The notes: generated by a model from the letters alone, not told the origin. A DNA stretch of 64,000 nt from Metamycoplasma orale ATCC 23714 (GCF_000420105.1 NZ_ATUH01000002.1:1-64000); one strand, 5' to 3'; positions 10,131 to 24,249 are shown, numbered from the stretch's first letter. Made by a program: numbers and translations.

Positions 10131-11036
10131 TTATTCATTTATTAACAATTTATTTTTTATTTTTTTAAGTATCACAAAATCGTTTAATTTATATTTTGAA
10201 GTTCGATTATTAGAAACAATGAATTGATAAATTGAGTTTATCTTTCTAGAACTTAATTTAACTTCATCATAATGTTTATGGATAAATGCATAAATTAAAT
10301 AGTTAGCCAAAGCTTTATTTCTTAATATAAAATCACAATCAAAATTGCTATTTTTTCACTCTTCGTATAATTTTAAAATTTGTGTTTCTAATAAAGCGTT
10401 TTTTGAATTTTCTTCAACATAATTTAGATACATTTTTTCTTTGTTTGTCTCTGAAAGTTTTTTTAGTCTATTTCGAACTTTATTTCTTGAATAAAGATCT
10501 AGTTCATTTGTATAATCAAGTGCATATTTTAAATTAAATGTTGTGCACAAATTCAAGATGTCCTTTTTTCAAAACATATCAACAAATGGTCTAACTATGT
10601 TCATGCCTCATAAAAAGTTTTCTTTTTTAATACCATAATACAAATTAAATCTTTTACTTTCTTTTTGCATAATAGCAGTTTCCAAAAAGTCGTCTTTGTG
10701 ATGCGCTAATAGCAAAAAATCACAATTGTTTTCTAAATAAACTTTTTGATAAAATTCATATCTTAATTTTCTAGCTTCATTTTCAAAATTGCCTTTATAT
10801 GAATGATTTTTTAAATTTAATACCTCTAATTTAATATTGTTATTTTTGCAAAATTCTCTAACAATATTTTCATCATTATAGCTATCTTCTCTAACACAAT
10901 AATTAACATGACAAACGATAATATTTTTATCTTTGAAATAATTTAATAAAAGCATAGAGTCAGGGCCGCCACTAACTCCTAATAATAATTTTTTATCATT
11001 ATATAAATTTTGATTTAGTTCTTTATTTAAATCCAT
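10131..11036 (-). CDS. tilS: tRNA(Ile)-lysidine synthase
   Basis: TilS converts C34 of the CAU-anticodon tRNA-Ile to lysidine, which changes decoding from AUG to AUA. AUA is frequent in this genome, so the enzyme is essential. The product is 301 aa, the short mycoplasma form without a full C-terminal domain. The PP-loop ATP-binding motif SGGPDS is at 21-26, and LLLAHHKDD, typical for TilS, is near 107-115. Two UGA-Trp codons lie in the centre. It begins 2 nt after the pth stop, so translation is probably coupled. Confidence 0.93.
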
Positions 11037-11038
11037 TT

Positions 11039-11587
11039 TTAAAATTTACCATTAAATTTATTAATAACAAAATTTATGTCATTAAATAAAAATGAAATAG
11101 CAGCTTCAGAAGATGCTTCAATTATTTTTGAAAGAATTTCTGTATCGGCAAAAGTAAATTTTGAAAGTACATAATTAATAACATTATCACTACCACGACC
11201 GATACCAATCTTTAATCTTTTAAATTCATTAGTACCAATTTTTTCAATAATGCTTTTTATTCCATTATGTCCACCTGCTGAACCTTTTTGTCTTATAGTT
11301 GCTTTTCCGAGGTCAATATCTAAATCGTCTTGTATAACTAAAATATCATTAGGATTAATTTGAAAAAATTGCATAATAGCTTGTACAAAGTCACCGCTAT
11401 TATTCATATACGTTAAAGGTTTTGCAAGAATAAAATCTGCGTCTTTATAAAAAATACCATTAAATTTCTTTTCGTTTAATTGTACATTCATTTTTTTAGC
11501 AATACTGTCCACAACCATAAAGCCTATATTGTGTCTAGTATTTTCATATTCTTTTCCAGGGTTACCTAATCCAACTATTAATTTCAT
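11039..11587 (-). CDS. pth: Peptidyl-tRNA hydrolase
   Basis: Pth frees tRNA from peptidyl-tRNA that drops off the ribosome. The product is 182 aa, standard for the family. It starts KLIVGLGNPGKEYENTRHN with catalytic His19. The substrate-binding YMNNSG and the QDDLDI loop with its conserved Asp are present, as is GGHNGIKSI. No UGA codon is used. It sits between recD2 (16 nt upstream) and tilS (2 nt downstream). A GAAAGAAG site precedes the start. Confidence 0.97.
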   Translation of the reverse strand: MKLIVGLGNPGKEYENTRHNIGFMVVDSIAKKMNVQLNEKKFNGIFYKDADFILAKPLTYMNNSGDFVQAIMQFFQINPNDILVIQDDLDIDLGKATIRQKGSAGGHNGIKSIIEKIGTNEFKRLKIGIGRGSDNVINYVLSKFTFADTEILSKIIEASSEAAISFLFNDINFVINKFNGKF

Positions 11588-11603
11588 ATTTATTTGCTTC
11601 TTT

Positions 11604-13814
11604 CTATTTTTTATTTATTACATTTCAAAGTTCACCGATACATGTCATTCTGTTAGAATCATTGTCATTTTGTATACCTATTGATAATGCACTATGTTGT
11701 CCATATATTACACTAAATTTTTGTGCTCTAGTAATTGCGGTATAAATCAATTTCTTTGATAATAATTTTTTTGCTTCTTCAAAAAGTACTGTAAGTACTA
11801 TTGGGCTCTCACTACCTTGATATTTATGCACACTTGTGCAATATGCTAACATTATTTTTTGAATGAAATCTGATTTATTATATGAAACTACTTTTTCATT
11901 ATTTTCAAATTCAATGTTAATGTTTGTTAAATTTTTATTAGCATCATAAATAAATTCTTTTATATAACCAATTTCACCATTAAACACTTTTTTACTTGGA
12001 TCATTAATTAAATTAATAACTTTATCATTGATTGCTCATTTTTTCTTACCAATAAAAATAGTTTCAGTATTTTCTTTTGTTCTTCAAAATAAAGATAATT
12101 TATCATTTAAATAATCTATTCCAGTTTGATAGTTATATATAGGACTTAAAATTGCAATATCTTTTTTTGTAAAATCCTTTTTTAATAATTTATTTATTTC
12201 AAAAATAATTTCATCAGCTAATTTATCTTTTTCGGTTTCTATAAATTGCGAATTCTTTCCTTTAAACTCAGGAACTTTTCCTAAGTTAATGTCAATAGCA
12301 TCTTTTATTATTTCATAATTTTCTGCTTGTCTATAAATTTTAGTTAATTCAATATAGTCAAAAATGTTGTATTCAATAAAGTCATTAATTAAATATCCAG
12401 GACCTATTGCAGGCAATTGATTTTTGTCTCCAACAACAATTATTTTTTTAAGCGTTTTTTGATTTATACCTTTAAGCAAGTAATAAAATAAATCTATACT
12501 TACCATTGAAAACTCATCAATGATTAAACATTTCACATCTTCAGGTCAATATTCATTAACTTCAAAAGTATCTTCTTCTACATTTCATTGCAAGAAACTA
12601 TGAATTGTTGTAGCTCTTATTTCTGAATCTTTATTAATATTAATGGTGGCTCTGCCTGTTGGTGTAACTACAGCAATATCCTCTAATTTAAAGTAGCTTA
12701 AAAGGGTTTTAATAATTTTATTAGTAATTAAAGTTTTACCAGTTCCTGGTGAGCCCGTAATTAAAGATAAACTTGAATTTAAAGCTAAATTAATTGCTTC
12801 ATTTTGCAACTTGTGTAAGTTTTTATCTTCAAACTTATCAAATTTTTTTTGTTCAGATTTTTTAATATCATATAATCTACTAACAACATATTCTTCCATC
12901 TCACGTATTTTAAAAGTTGTTAAGTATGTTTTATTATCAAACAATAAGACACGCTCTTCAACAATTAAATTTTTTAAAGCTTCTTTAAATTCGTTTATAG
13001 AAAGTTTTTCATATTTAGAATAATAGTATTTATAAAAATCATTGTTTGTAACTTTTGTATGTCCTAAATTGAAAAAATATTCTTCAAGAGCTATATACAA
13101 CAAAATAGATTTATCAAAATAATGTCCTTCAGGATAAAAATGTTTTGTTAGCTTTTGTAAATCTTTTATATTAATTTGACCACTATCAGTAAAGTAATAG
13201 TTATAAAAATTATTTTTATATTTTTCAATAAATTCTGCTAAATTAGAAAAATGTTTATTTATTTTTTCATAAAATCCTGGAGAAAGATTTAATTTCAAAA
13301 AGAAAAGTTGGTCTTCGATTATTTGCGGATTAGAATTTAAATACTTAATAGCAATATTATAAGAATCCTCACTTATACCTAAATCTAAAGCGCTAACTTT
13401 ACCACTACTAATTATTTTTAAAGTATCAAAACCATATTTTTCAACAATTTTTCTACTTTTAATTTCCCCGATTCCCGGAAAATTAGTTCCTTGCAAAAAC
13501 TTAACAATATAATTTAATTTTCAAAAATCACTTTCTTTAAGTTCTAACAAATTATAACTATCAGGATATCTACTTTTTTGAATATGTTCTAATGTTAATT
13601 CATAATATTTATCTAGTTCATAATCAAAGTTATTAGATAAAACAGAAATATTACCATATTTATTAACTGAAATAGGTATACCATTTCCATGTTGAGAAAT
13701 TATTTTACATGATGATATTTTAAAGTTATTGTCTTTTTTTTCAAACAAAACTTTTTTAAACACACCGCAAATTTTAACTTCGTTTTTTACTTCTGTTTTT
13801 TCTTCGTTGCTCAT
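11604..13814 (-). CDS. recD2: RecD2-type ATP-dependent DNA helicase
   Basis: This is an SF1B 5'-3' helicase of the RecD2/TraA group, which acts in repair and replication-fork processing without RecBC. The product is 736 aa. An N-terminal OB-like part and helix-hairpin-helix region (FPGIGEIKSRKIVEKYG, near 113-129) come first. The helicase core has Walker A GSPGTGKT (near 356), the DEFSM Walker B, VGDKNQLPAIGPG (motif III) and the C-terminal motif AYCTSVHKYQGSE followed by YTAITRAQ. Four UGA-Trp codons are used. The start at 13814 is the first Met of the frame. It heads the recD2-pth-tilS-ftsH unit and is divergent from serS. Confidence 0.92.
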
Positions 13815-13894
13815 ATTATTTATAATTTTAACACATTAAAATAATTCCAATATATTATAATTTGGTAAAATATGTAATGCAAAAAGAGGTAAAA

Positions 13895-15163
<1,269 letters not shown>

Positions 15164-15165
15164 TT

Positions 15166-15190
15166 AAAGGGCAAATGCCCTTTTTTATTT
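15166..15190 (+). terminator. Intrinsic terminator after serS
   Basis: AAAGGGC-AAAT-GCCCTTTTTT is a compact GC-rich stem with a T-run, starting 3 nt after the serS stop. Confidence 0.85.
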
Positions 15191-15264
15191 TGCTATTTAA
15201 TATATAATATGAAATATAAATATATAATTAAATAATATTTATAAACTAATAAAGGAACTATAAA

Positions 15265-16611
15265 ATGACTATAAAACAATTATTTTTAGACATTAAAAAA
15301 ATTAAAGACCAATCAAAACATGAATTTGAAGGTTGAATAATAAACAACAGGGGAAATGACAAAATTCGTTTCTTATCTTTAAATGACGGAAGCACAATTA
15401 ATACATTGCAATTAGTTGTTAAAGATAAAGACATAAAGAAATTTAACATTGATAAAATTTCTTTAGGAACTTCTGTTAAAGTTTCTGGTCTTTTATTATT
15501 AACTCCAAAAGCCGCTCAACCGTTTGAACTAGTTGTAAATAATTTAGAAGTAATTAATTTAGTTGATGAAAGTTTCCCAATTCAAAAGAAAGAAACAACA
15601 GTTGACTTTTTAAGAGAAATTCCTCATCTAAGACATAGAACTAATTTAATTAAAGCAATTATGTTAATAAGAAATGGTTTAACTTTTGAAATTCATAATT
15701 ATTTCCAACATCATGACTTTGTTAATATTGCAGCTCCTATTATTACTTCAAATGATGGAGAAGGTGCTGGAGAAACTTTAAATGTTAATACAAATAGCAA
15801 AGAACCGTTTTTTAATCAAAATGCATTTTTAGGTGTTACTGGTCAATTGCATGCAGAGGCATATGCACAAGGCCTTAAAAAGGTGTATACTTTTGCACCT
15901 ACATTTAGAGCTGAACAATCTCATACTTCTCGTCACTTAGCAGAATTTTGAATGGTTGAACCAGAAGTAGCATTTTATAATCTTAAAGATGTAATTTATT
16001 TAGCTGATGATTTACTTAAAACGGTAATTTCAAACGTTCTTAAAAAATACCCAGATGAAATGAAATTATTAGATAGCTTAAAAAATAATGAATTGATTTC
16101 AACACTCAATAGATTCTTGGATAACAAATTAACAATTATGGAATATAAAGAAGCAGTGAAATTATTAGAGCCTAAAAAAGATCAATTTGAAGAAAAAAAC
16201 ATTTTCTTTGGAATGGATTTAAGTAGTGAACATGAAAAATACATTGCTGAAAAAATCGTTAATGGTCCAGTTGCAATAATTAACTACCCTAAAGAACTAA
16301 AAGCATTTTATATGTATCAAAATGATGACAAGAAAACAGTTGCTGCTTTTGACTTATTAGTTCCTGGAATTGGCGAATTAATAGGTGGCAGTCAACGTGA
16401 ATCAAGATATGAAAAATTAGAAGAAAGATTAAAAGAACTAAAAATCAAACAAGAACCTTTACAATGATATTTAGATTTAAGAAAATTTGGCTATGCGCCT
16501 TCAAGTGGTTTTGGAATTGGCTTTGAAAGATTAGTTATGTATGTTACAGGTATGGCAAACATTAGAGACGTAATTCCATTTCCTAGAACACCTGGAAATC
16601 TTAAAATGTAA
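15265..16611 (+). CDS. asnS: Asparagine--tRNA ligase
   Basis: This class IIb synthetase charges tRNA-Asn. The product is 448 aa. The N-terminal OB-fold anticodon-binding domain covers residues 1-115. The catalytic domain carries [27 protein letters not shown] (motif 2) and [26 protein letters not shown] (motif 3). The WMVEPE context separates AsnRS from AspRS. AAAGGAAC lies upstream of the ATG. The next gene starts 20 nt later, so asnS, the glycosyltransferase-like gene and the RDD gene may form one transcript. Confidence 0.97.
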
Positions 16612-16631
16612 CTTATTGTAAGGAGTAATTC

Positions 16632-17639
16632 GTGAATAATACAAATCTTAAAACAAACAATTTAACCATTATTGTCCCTATATACAAACCAACAATTTCA
16701 TTGGAAAATATATTAAAAAATATTAAAAAACAAAGCGACCAAAATTTTGATTTAATAATAACAATTGATCTTCCTTCTTCAAATGATTTAGAAATAATTG
16801 AAGAACTAGAAAAAAGTTTTAATAATGAAATAAAAATTATTATTAATTCAACACATCAAAATATTAATACAGTTATTAAACAATCACTTAGTTTTGTTAA
16901 TACTAAATATACTTATATTTTTTATTCATATAGTTATATAAAATCATCTTTCGTAAAAACTTTCAATAATTTTATTAATGTAGCACAAATAAAACCCGAC
17001 TTTATTGAAGTCGCTGGATATTGTCGTGGTTTAGTGTCTCATGATTTTTATAGAAGCAAGTTTCAAGATAAAAAAATAATTAATTTAAATGACAATAAAA
17101 AACCTATCGCTATGGTTAGCCCATTTATTTTTAATTCAATTATTACAACAGACATATTTAAAAAACTATTTCAAGAATTTAATATTCAAACAACCAACTT
17201 ACAATATTCTTCAGCATGTAAATATCTTGCGATTTCTCTAGCTAAAACATTTACTTATTTACTAGATTTGCCTATTTATGACTACAACGAATCAATTTCA
17301 TTATTAAGACCAAAAACTATTATTGATGAATGAAAAGAAATTCATAAATATCTAAAAAATAAAACCATTGAAGAAGAATTAAATTTTGCAAAAGCTATGC
17401 ACTACCAATATTTTATAGCTGGGTTTTTAGGTGGAACTAAGTTATCGAAAAAAACTAAATCAGGGCAAAACATAATATCATTTGAAAACAAATTGTTATC
17501 TGAAATTAAGAAAACTAACCTTCTAAATTTAATTAACACAAATAAATACTTTAAAGAGTTTGAAGTTAAATTAATCGATGAAAAAGATTTTTTAGATAAT
17601 AAGAATTGAAATGAAATATTAAAAATATTTATATGATAA
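16632..17639 (+). CDS. Glycosyltransferase family 2-like protein, 335 aa
   Basis: The N-terminus (LTIIVPIYKPTISLENILKNI) has the typical opening of GT-A fold family 2 glycosyltransferases, followed by a Rossmann-like pattern of strands. The acidic residues normally seen in the nucleotide-sugar site (a DGS-type and a DXD-type motif) are not clear: at those places I read IDLPSSND and FYSYSYIK. The protein may thus be inactive or a diverged family member. The start is GTG, chosen for the TAAGGAG about 7 nt upstream. It follows asnS by 20 nt. Its stop region overlaps the RDD gene start by 7 nt. Confidence 0.7.
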
Positions 17640-18280
17640 AACAAAATAGAAAAACTAATTTTTGAATACGTTCTTTAGCAACATTTATAGATTTGTTGCT
17701 TTTTTGTTTATTCCTTATAACAAGTTCTTTTTTAATTTTTAACTACAAAAATAATACATACCTTTTTAGTAAGTGATTATACTATCCATGGCTATTAAGT
17801 CTATGCATTTATTTATGTCTTTATTTTATAGTTATTCCTATTGTTTGAAAGGGCAAAACATTAGGTATGTTTATATGTAGAATTAAAATTATTAAAAATA
17901 AAGATAACCCTAAATTTTCAAAAGTTATATTTGATAGGCAAAGATTATTTAGTTTTTCTTGAATTTGCATTTTCTTATTATTTCTTGTATTAATTCACCC
18001 AGATACTTTTTTACAAGCACTTTCACAATCTAAACCATTATCGAAACTACAAAAAATATTTTTAGCAGTACCAGGAACTTTAGCTTCATTAGTTTTAGTT
18101 TTTGAACTATTTTTAATTTTTACAAATTTAAAATCATCTGGCGTTGGCTTAAATGATAAGTTATCTTCTTCATACACTGTTTGAATAAATAAATATGATG
18201 ATATTTTAATTGATAATCTTAATAAAAAAGCAAAAATAAAACCTAAACAAAGAATTTTACCGCATGTTAAAATTGAATAA
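17633..18280 (+). CDS. RDD-family integral membrane protein
   Basis: This 215-aa product opens with RSLATFIDLLLF (the R...D pair of RDD proteins). A second membrane segment is at 46-72, then WKGKTLGMFICRIKI, the other RDD hallmark. Two more hydrophobic segments follow near 104-120 and 142-164. RDD proteins are small polytopic proteins, some linked to ion exchange, but their function in mycoplasmas is unknown. UGA-Trp codons are used at six or more positions. The ATG overlaps the last codons of the preceding gene, which implies translational coupling. Confidence 0.8.
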
Positions 18281-18391
18281 TTTCCTTTATACTAGACCAT
18301 TTCAGGGAAAATTACAATAAAAAGTTTATAATTAAATAAGTTGTATTTAAAAAATACATTTTTTGTTATGTTAAAAAACTAGGGGTGTTAT

Positions 18392-20590
18392 ATGGAATTA
18401 TCAGAATTAGAGCTTTTAAATAAAGAACAAAAAAATGCTGTTTTATATAATGAAGGACCATTGAGAATAATTGCGGGCGCTGGAAGCGGTAAAACAAAAG
18501 TTCTAACAAATAAAATAACTTATATAATTGAAAACTTAAATGTTGAACCTAATAAAATTTTAGCTCTTACTTTTTCAAATAAAGCTGCTAATGAAATGAG
18601 TCAAAGAGTATTTGCTCATTTAAAAGAAGATCTTTCATCTAAACCAACTATTTGTACATTTCACGCTTTATGTGCAAAGATTTTAAGAAGTGAAATTCAT
18701 GTTATGGACTACCCACATGACTTTCAAATAATTGATGAACTTGATCAAAAGGAAGTTTTAAAAGTAGTATATGGAGAACTAGGAGTATCACAAAGTCAAT
18801 TCACTTTTGGTTCTATTCTTTCATTTATTCAAAACCAAAAAAACTTATTAAAAACACCTAGCGACTTAGAAAAAGATCCTGATTTTAAAGATGATATAAG
18901 AGTTAAAATTTTTAATAATTATCAAAACCATTTAGATAAAGCACATACACTAGATTTTGAAGATTTACTTGTTTTTGTTTATAGATTATTTTACGAAGAA
19001 AAATATGAAGCTATCCTCAAAAAATGACAACATAGATTTTCATATATTTTTGTCGATGAATTTCAAGATACTAGTAGATTACAATATAACATTCTTAGAA
19101 AGTTAGCTCAAACAAAAAATATTACAATTGTTGGAGACCCTGACCAAACTATTTATTCTTGAAGAAATGCTGATATTAATTTAATCATGAATTTCGACAA
19201 AGATTATCCTGAATGTAAAACAATTAAATTAGAACAAAATTATCGTTCAACTAAACGTATATTAGCCGCAGCAAATAGCTTAATCTCTCATAACAAATTA
19301 AGACTTGATAAAAGGCTTTTTTCAGAAAATGAAGAAGGCGAAAATATTGAACTTTATGCAGGTTTTAGCGATGAGGCAGAAGCTAGATGAATTGCAGATA
19401 AAATTAATGAATTAAAGAAAAACCGTGTTCAATTAAAAAACATCGCAATACTTTACAGAATAAATAGTTACTCAAGAGCAATTGAAGAAGCTTTAATAAA
19501 TGCCAATACTATTTATAAATTGTTTGGGTCAATTAAGTTTTATCAAAGAGAAGAAATTAAAGATGCATTAGCTTATTTAAGAGTTATACATGACGGTAGT
19601 GAAATTTCATTATTAAGAATTATTAACAAGCCTTCTAGAAAAATTGGTACAGCTACAATTGAAAAATTATTAGAGTTCGCTAAATCAAAAAATTTAGATT
19701 TATTTAAATGTTTAGAAATACATTTTCAAGACATATATAATAATTTAAAATTACCAACAGATACTTTAAAAAATATTGCATCTTTAATAAATAGTATTCG
19801 TTGAGCTAGAAGAGCACTTTTAACTAATGATATTCATTCAACATTAAAAGAATTAATGATTAACAAAATCCAATACTTTGAGGAAATTAAAAAGTCTAAA
19901 GAAGAATATGAAAATAGAATGGAAAACTTTAATAGTTTAGTTGATGCTATTCAAAGTTGAGAAGAAAGAAACGAAACTGGAACTATAGATGAATATCTAC
20001 AAGAAATTACATTAATAACAGATAGAGATGTTGAAGACGATGCAACTAGTTATGTTTCACTTATGACTGTTCATAATGCAAAAGGTCTAGAATTTGATTA
20101 TGTGTTTATAATTGGTCTAGCAGAAAAAATCTTTCCTTTACAACGTGCAATATTAGTTTCACCAAAACAAGATTTTACCGTTCTAGAAAATAGAAAAATA
20201 AACTTGGGCGCAAAGCCTGTTGAAAATATTGAAGCTTTAGAAGAAGAAAGAAGATTAGCCTATGTTGCAATAACAAGAGCTAAAAAGAAATTGTTTGTTT
20301 CTTTCTCTGTTGGAAGATCTGATAACAGAAAGAGTAGATTTTTAATTGAAGCCAAAATAAAAGAACAAAAAATAATTAAAACAGCAAGTGATTTTTCTGC
20401 TTCAATGGACATAAACGATAATACCAAATTAATTGTTGGAGATAAAATATCACATAGTCGTTTTGGAATTGGTACAATAATTGATATTCAAGGTGATTTA
20501 ATTACAGTAAAATTTAACGACACAAGATCAACAAAAACTTTAGACAAAAATCACAGTGCTATAAGAAAATGAGAAAACAATGAAAATTAA
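18392..20590 (+). CDS. pcrA: UvrD/PcrA-type 3'-5' DNA helicase
   Basis: This SF1A helicase acts in nucleotide excision repair and in clearing replication forks. The product is 732 aa. The motifs are in order: Q-motif and Walker A AGAGSGKT (residues 28-35), [10 protein letters not shown] (Ia), Walker [23 protein letters not shown] (III), QNYRST (IV), [18 protein letters not shown] (V) and [15 protein letters not shown] (VI). A short Tudor-like C-terminal domain ([13 protein letters not shown]) typical of PcrA is present. Several UGA-Trp codons are read through. The 3' end overlaps the next gene by 11 nt. Whether to call it PcrA or UvrD is a matter of convention here. Confidence 0.95.
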
Positions 20591-22145
20591 TGGAATACTA
20601 ATTTTAGTTACAATAATAATATTTGTTATATTATCTGCAATTTCAATATTTTTATTAATTAGTTATTTTGCAAAAGCTAAAAAAAATAGAGAATGATATG
20701 GCTTTACATGTTTTGATATTGATATTGAAAACAAAAGGATAAGAATTAATAATGATATAAAACTACTAAATTATTTTCCGCCAAACATTAAAAGTAATGT
20801 TATATCAACCGGAACTTGATTTAGTATGAGTGAATTTTCAAATATATTTAATTCAGAAACTAATAAACTATTAAATGATTTTTATAAATCAAACACAAAG
20901 CCTGACTTTACTTTTGATCTATCTTTAACCCAAGAACATAGCAATACAAATTACAGATTCTTAATTGAAAGAAAAGAAGATCAAGGGATAATTGGAACAC
21001 TATTTTGAAATGATTATTCTTCAAAACAAGAATTTGCATTTGCAAATATATTTCACTCCGAAGATATTCCAACATTATTTCAAAATAAAGAATCTTCAAT
21101 AATATATTTAAATATTAAAAATAAATATTCTTTTAAAGAAAAATATATTATTAATGAAATTAAAAATTTAATACCGCCCAAACTTGTTGGTATTACAAAC
21201 CTTTGAATTAAAAGAAATAAATTTTATATCAGTGTTAATGATAATCAAAGTGTAAAGATTTCTAAGATAAATAAATGTATTATGAAGCTTTTTGATAAAT
21301 TACAAATTCTTAAAAAATACTTTAATGCAAGCTATATTTTAGAAACCGAATTATTTAATTCTATAGATAAACATAGATTAAATTTATTAACTAATTATTT
21401 AATTGTTAAATATTCAAATGATTTACAACCATCTAAAATAGGACTAAACATACTACTTTCACCTGAATATGTTAAATTTTGTGCAGATTATAATGAAGCA
21501 ATGACATTAATAAACTCAGGCAAGTATTACATAAAACATTATGATATATTAGATGTTAAACATAATAAAAATGTAAATAAAGTAATATTCCCTGTTTTTG
21601 AAGATCCAAAAAAAGAAGAGTTTTATAAAAAGGATTATAACAATTTAGATATTTTTGAATATATGTTTTTATCATTCTTAATGAAAGCTGAAAGGTTTGA
21701 TTTAAACAATTCAATATTGATAATTGATGACTATGTTATGAATTTATTAAACATCAATTATCTTAAAAAAATTCACAACCAATTTAAAAATATTTCATTT
21801 CTTATAAAAATAAATAATGATACTAACTTTAAATATTTAGAAAACACCATAAATGTTTTAATTAATAGTAACATAAAAATTGGTTTTCAAATAAATAAAA
21901 TCTCTTCTTATTTAATAGACTTTATTAATAGAATTAAAATTAATTTCCTTTATATTCAAAATGACACAGCTTCAACATTTACTAATAATATTAAGACAAC
22001 ATTAAATGCAAGTTTAATATCTGGTTATGATTTTACTGCACCTTTAAAAATAATTTTTGAAAACATTGATTTAGAAATACTAAGAAGTATAAATTTGAAA
22101 AATAATAATAATTTATACTTAGCTAAAAATAAAGATCTCATATAA
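20580..22145 (+). CDS. Membrane-anchored protein, 521 aa, possible degenerate EAL-like domain
   Basis: One N-terminal membrane helix (residues 5-31) is followed by a long cytoplasmic region rich in Asn, Ile and Lys. I recognise no catalytic motif. The C-terminal 200 residues have a strand-helix rhythm that recalls an EAL phosphodiesterase barrel: a YYIKHYDILDVK opening, then LNNSILIIDDYVMNLL, FKNISFLIKIN, SNIKIGFQINK and INFLYIQND match the order of EAL elements, but the E-A-L and DDFG residues are missing. This is a weak resemblance. The gene overlaps pcrA by 11 nt and is probably co-expressed. A family name of the MHO_4530 type may exist for it; I am not certain. Confidence 0.65.
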
Positions 22146-22165
22146 TAGCATTTATATCAAATATA

Positions 22166-22194
22166 GCAGCATCTTTTGGTGATGCTTTTATTTT
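22166..22194 (+). terminator. Weak intrinsic terminator after the pcrA operon
   Basis: AGCATC (22168-22173) pairs with GATGCT (22181-22186) around a 7-nt loop and is followed by TTTTATTTTA. Confidence 0.5.
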
Positions 22195-22261
22195 ATTAAT
22201 AAATTTAAAAAAGATTTAGTTGGTACTTTATAATATTAATAATTTAATTAAAGGAGATACT

Positions 22262-24175
22262 ATGAATGAAAAATTAATTAAAAAAGATTTCTATGATGCT
22301 ATTAATGGCAAATGAGTAGAAGAAGCCAAAATTCCTGATCACTTACATGGTTGAGGTTCATTTTATGAATTAGACGAAAATATTAGAAATATAAAATCGT
22401 CTCTTCTTAAAAAATGATCAAAAAATACTAATGAAATCAAAAACGAAAAATTATTACAAGAAATGATTAAATATTATTCTCTGATAAAAGATTGAAAATC
22501 TAGAGATAAAAATGGTGTAAAACCTGCAATCAATTTAATTTCACAAATATTAGAATTAAGAAGTTGAGAAGATATTCAATCAAATTATAAGAATTTAGTT
22601 TTCAAAGATTTTTATGTTCCTATTTCATTTTTTATAATGGAAGACTTCAAAGATAGCACTAAAAACATTATGTGAATGGAATACCCAGAAACAATTCTTC
22701 CTGCAAAATCTTTTTATAATGACAAACACCCTAAAAAACAATTATTGCTCACTGTTTGAAGTAATATGGTTAAAAAATTATTATCTAAGTTTTTTGATGA
22801 TGAACAATTTGTTGATAAACAAATAAAACAAGCTATTGAGTTCGATGCAACATTAGCTAAGTATATACTATCATCAGAAGAGTTAGCGATATATCCGAAT
22901 TTATATAATATGTTTACAATTGAAGACATCCAAAAGAATTGTTCATTTCTTAAATTAGATACTATTGTAAATGAATTAACAAATAACACTGTTTCTAAAA
23001 TAAGTGTTATATCAAAGGATTTTTTAAAAAATATAGATACTATCTATAACTCAAAAAATCAATTTGAATTATATAAATCAATATTATTAATTAGAGCAGT
23101 TTTAAGCTTTGCACCTTTATTAAGTGATGAATGTAGAATTATTGCTTCTGAATATTCAAATGCTTTAAAGGGTATAGAAAAACCATTATCAAAAGAAAAA
23201 TATGAAATAAAATCAACAATGGCATTTTATGAAACACCATTTGGGCTTTACTATGGTAAAACATATTTTGGGGAAAAAGCTAAAGCTGATGTTGAACAAA
23301 TGATTAAAAACATGATTGATATTTATTCAACTAGGTTAAAAAATAATACTTGATTAGCTGAGAAAACTAAAAAGAATGCAATTAAAAAATTAAGCAAAAT
23401 AGATGTTATGGTTGGCTACCCAACAAAAATAAAACCATACTATGAAAAATTTGTTGTTAATAAATATAATGGTTACGATGACTTAATAATGAATACTTTA
23501 CAATTTAGTTATTATGTCAATGAATACAACTTTAGTAGATACTTAAAACCTACTGATAAAAATTATTGATCAATGTCTGCAACAACTGTTAACGCATACT
23601 ATAGTCCCAACAAAAACCATATAGTGTTCCCAGCAGCTATCTTAACTAAACCATTTTATGATATTAATCAAACTTCAAGTGAAAACTATGGTGGTATAGG
23701 ATCTGTAATTGCGCATGAAATTTCTCATGCATTTGATAATAATGGTGCCAACTTTGACGAAAACGGAAATATGGTTAATTGATGAACTAAAGAAGACAAA
23801 GAAAACTTTGAAAAAAGAACAAAGGGAATGATTGACTTATTTGATGGACAAGAAAGTGGTGTTGGTAAATGTAATGGTAAATTAACAGTATCTGAAAACA
23901 TTGCAGATGCTGGTGGACTTTCATGTGCATATGAAGCAGCCACAAGAGAAAAAGACTTTGATGGTAAAAAATTCTATATTAATTTTGCAGCTATATGAAG
24001 AGTTAAATACCGTGAAGAATATGCTAAACAAGTTTTAGAAATTGATGTTCATGCGCCTGCTAAATTAAGAGTCAACGTTCAAGTTAAAAATTCTGATGGT
24101 TTCTATAAAGCATTTGATATTATAAAAGGTGATGAAATGTATTTAGAACCAGACAAACGTGTAAAAATTTGATAA
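22262..24175 (+). CDS. pepO: M13-family zinc oligopeptidase (PepO-like)
   Basis: PepO is a zinc endopeptidase of the neprilysin family that cuts short peptides. The product is 637 aa, the usual length. The active site [11 protein letters not shown] (HExxH near 485-489) is followed by the downstream zinc ligand in ENIADAGG (near 545) and by the C-terminal substrate-pocket motif around [16 protein letters not shown] upstream of the HExxH is also a family signature. No signal peptide or membrane segment is seen, so it is cytoplasmic and likely works on imported peptides. Many UGA-Trp codons occur, including the final residue. AAAGGAG precedes the start. Confidence 0.92.
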
Positions 24176-24186
24176 CGTTAAAATGC

Positions 24187-24224
24187 AAAAAACAAGAGTT
24201 TAAATTAGCTCTTGTTTTTTTTAT
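24187..24224. terminator. Bidirectional terminator between pepO and tmcAL
   Basis: AAACAAGAG pairs with CTCTTGTTTT with A and T tracts on both sides. It lies between two convergent genes and suits both strands. Confidence 0.85.
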
Positions 24225-24249
24225 ATTTTTCCTTATACAAAGAATTTTT

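Noticed and set aside
13862-13894. Upstream TTG start for serS
   Set aside because: The ATG at 13895 has AAAGAGG at the right distance and gives the normal family N-terminus.
17402-17644. Minus-strand frame of 80 codons
   Set aside because: It is antisense to the end of the glycosyltransferase-like gene, without start signals or a domain.
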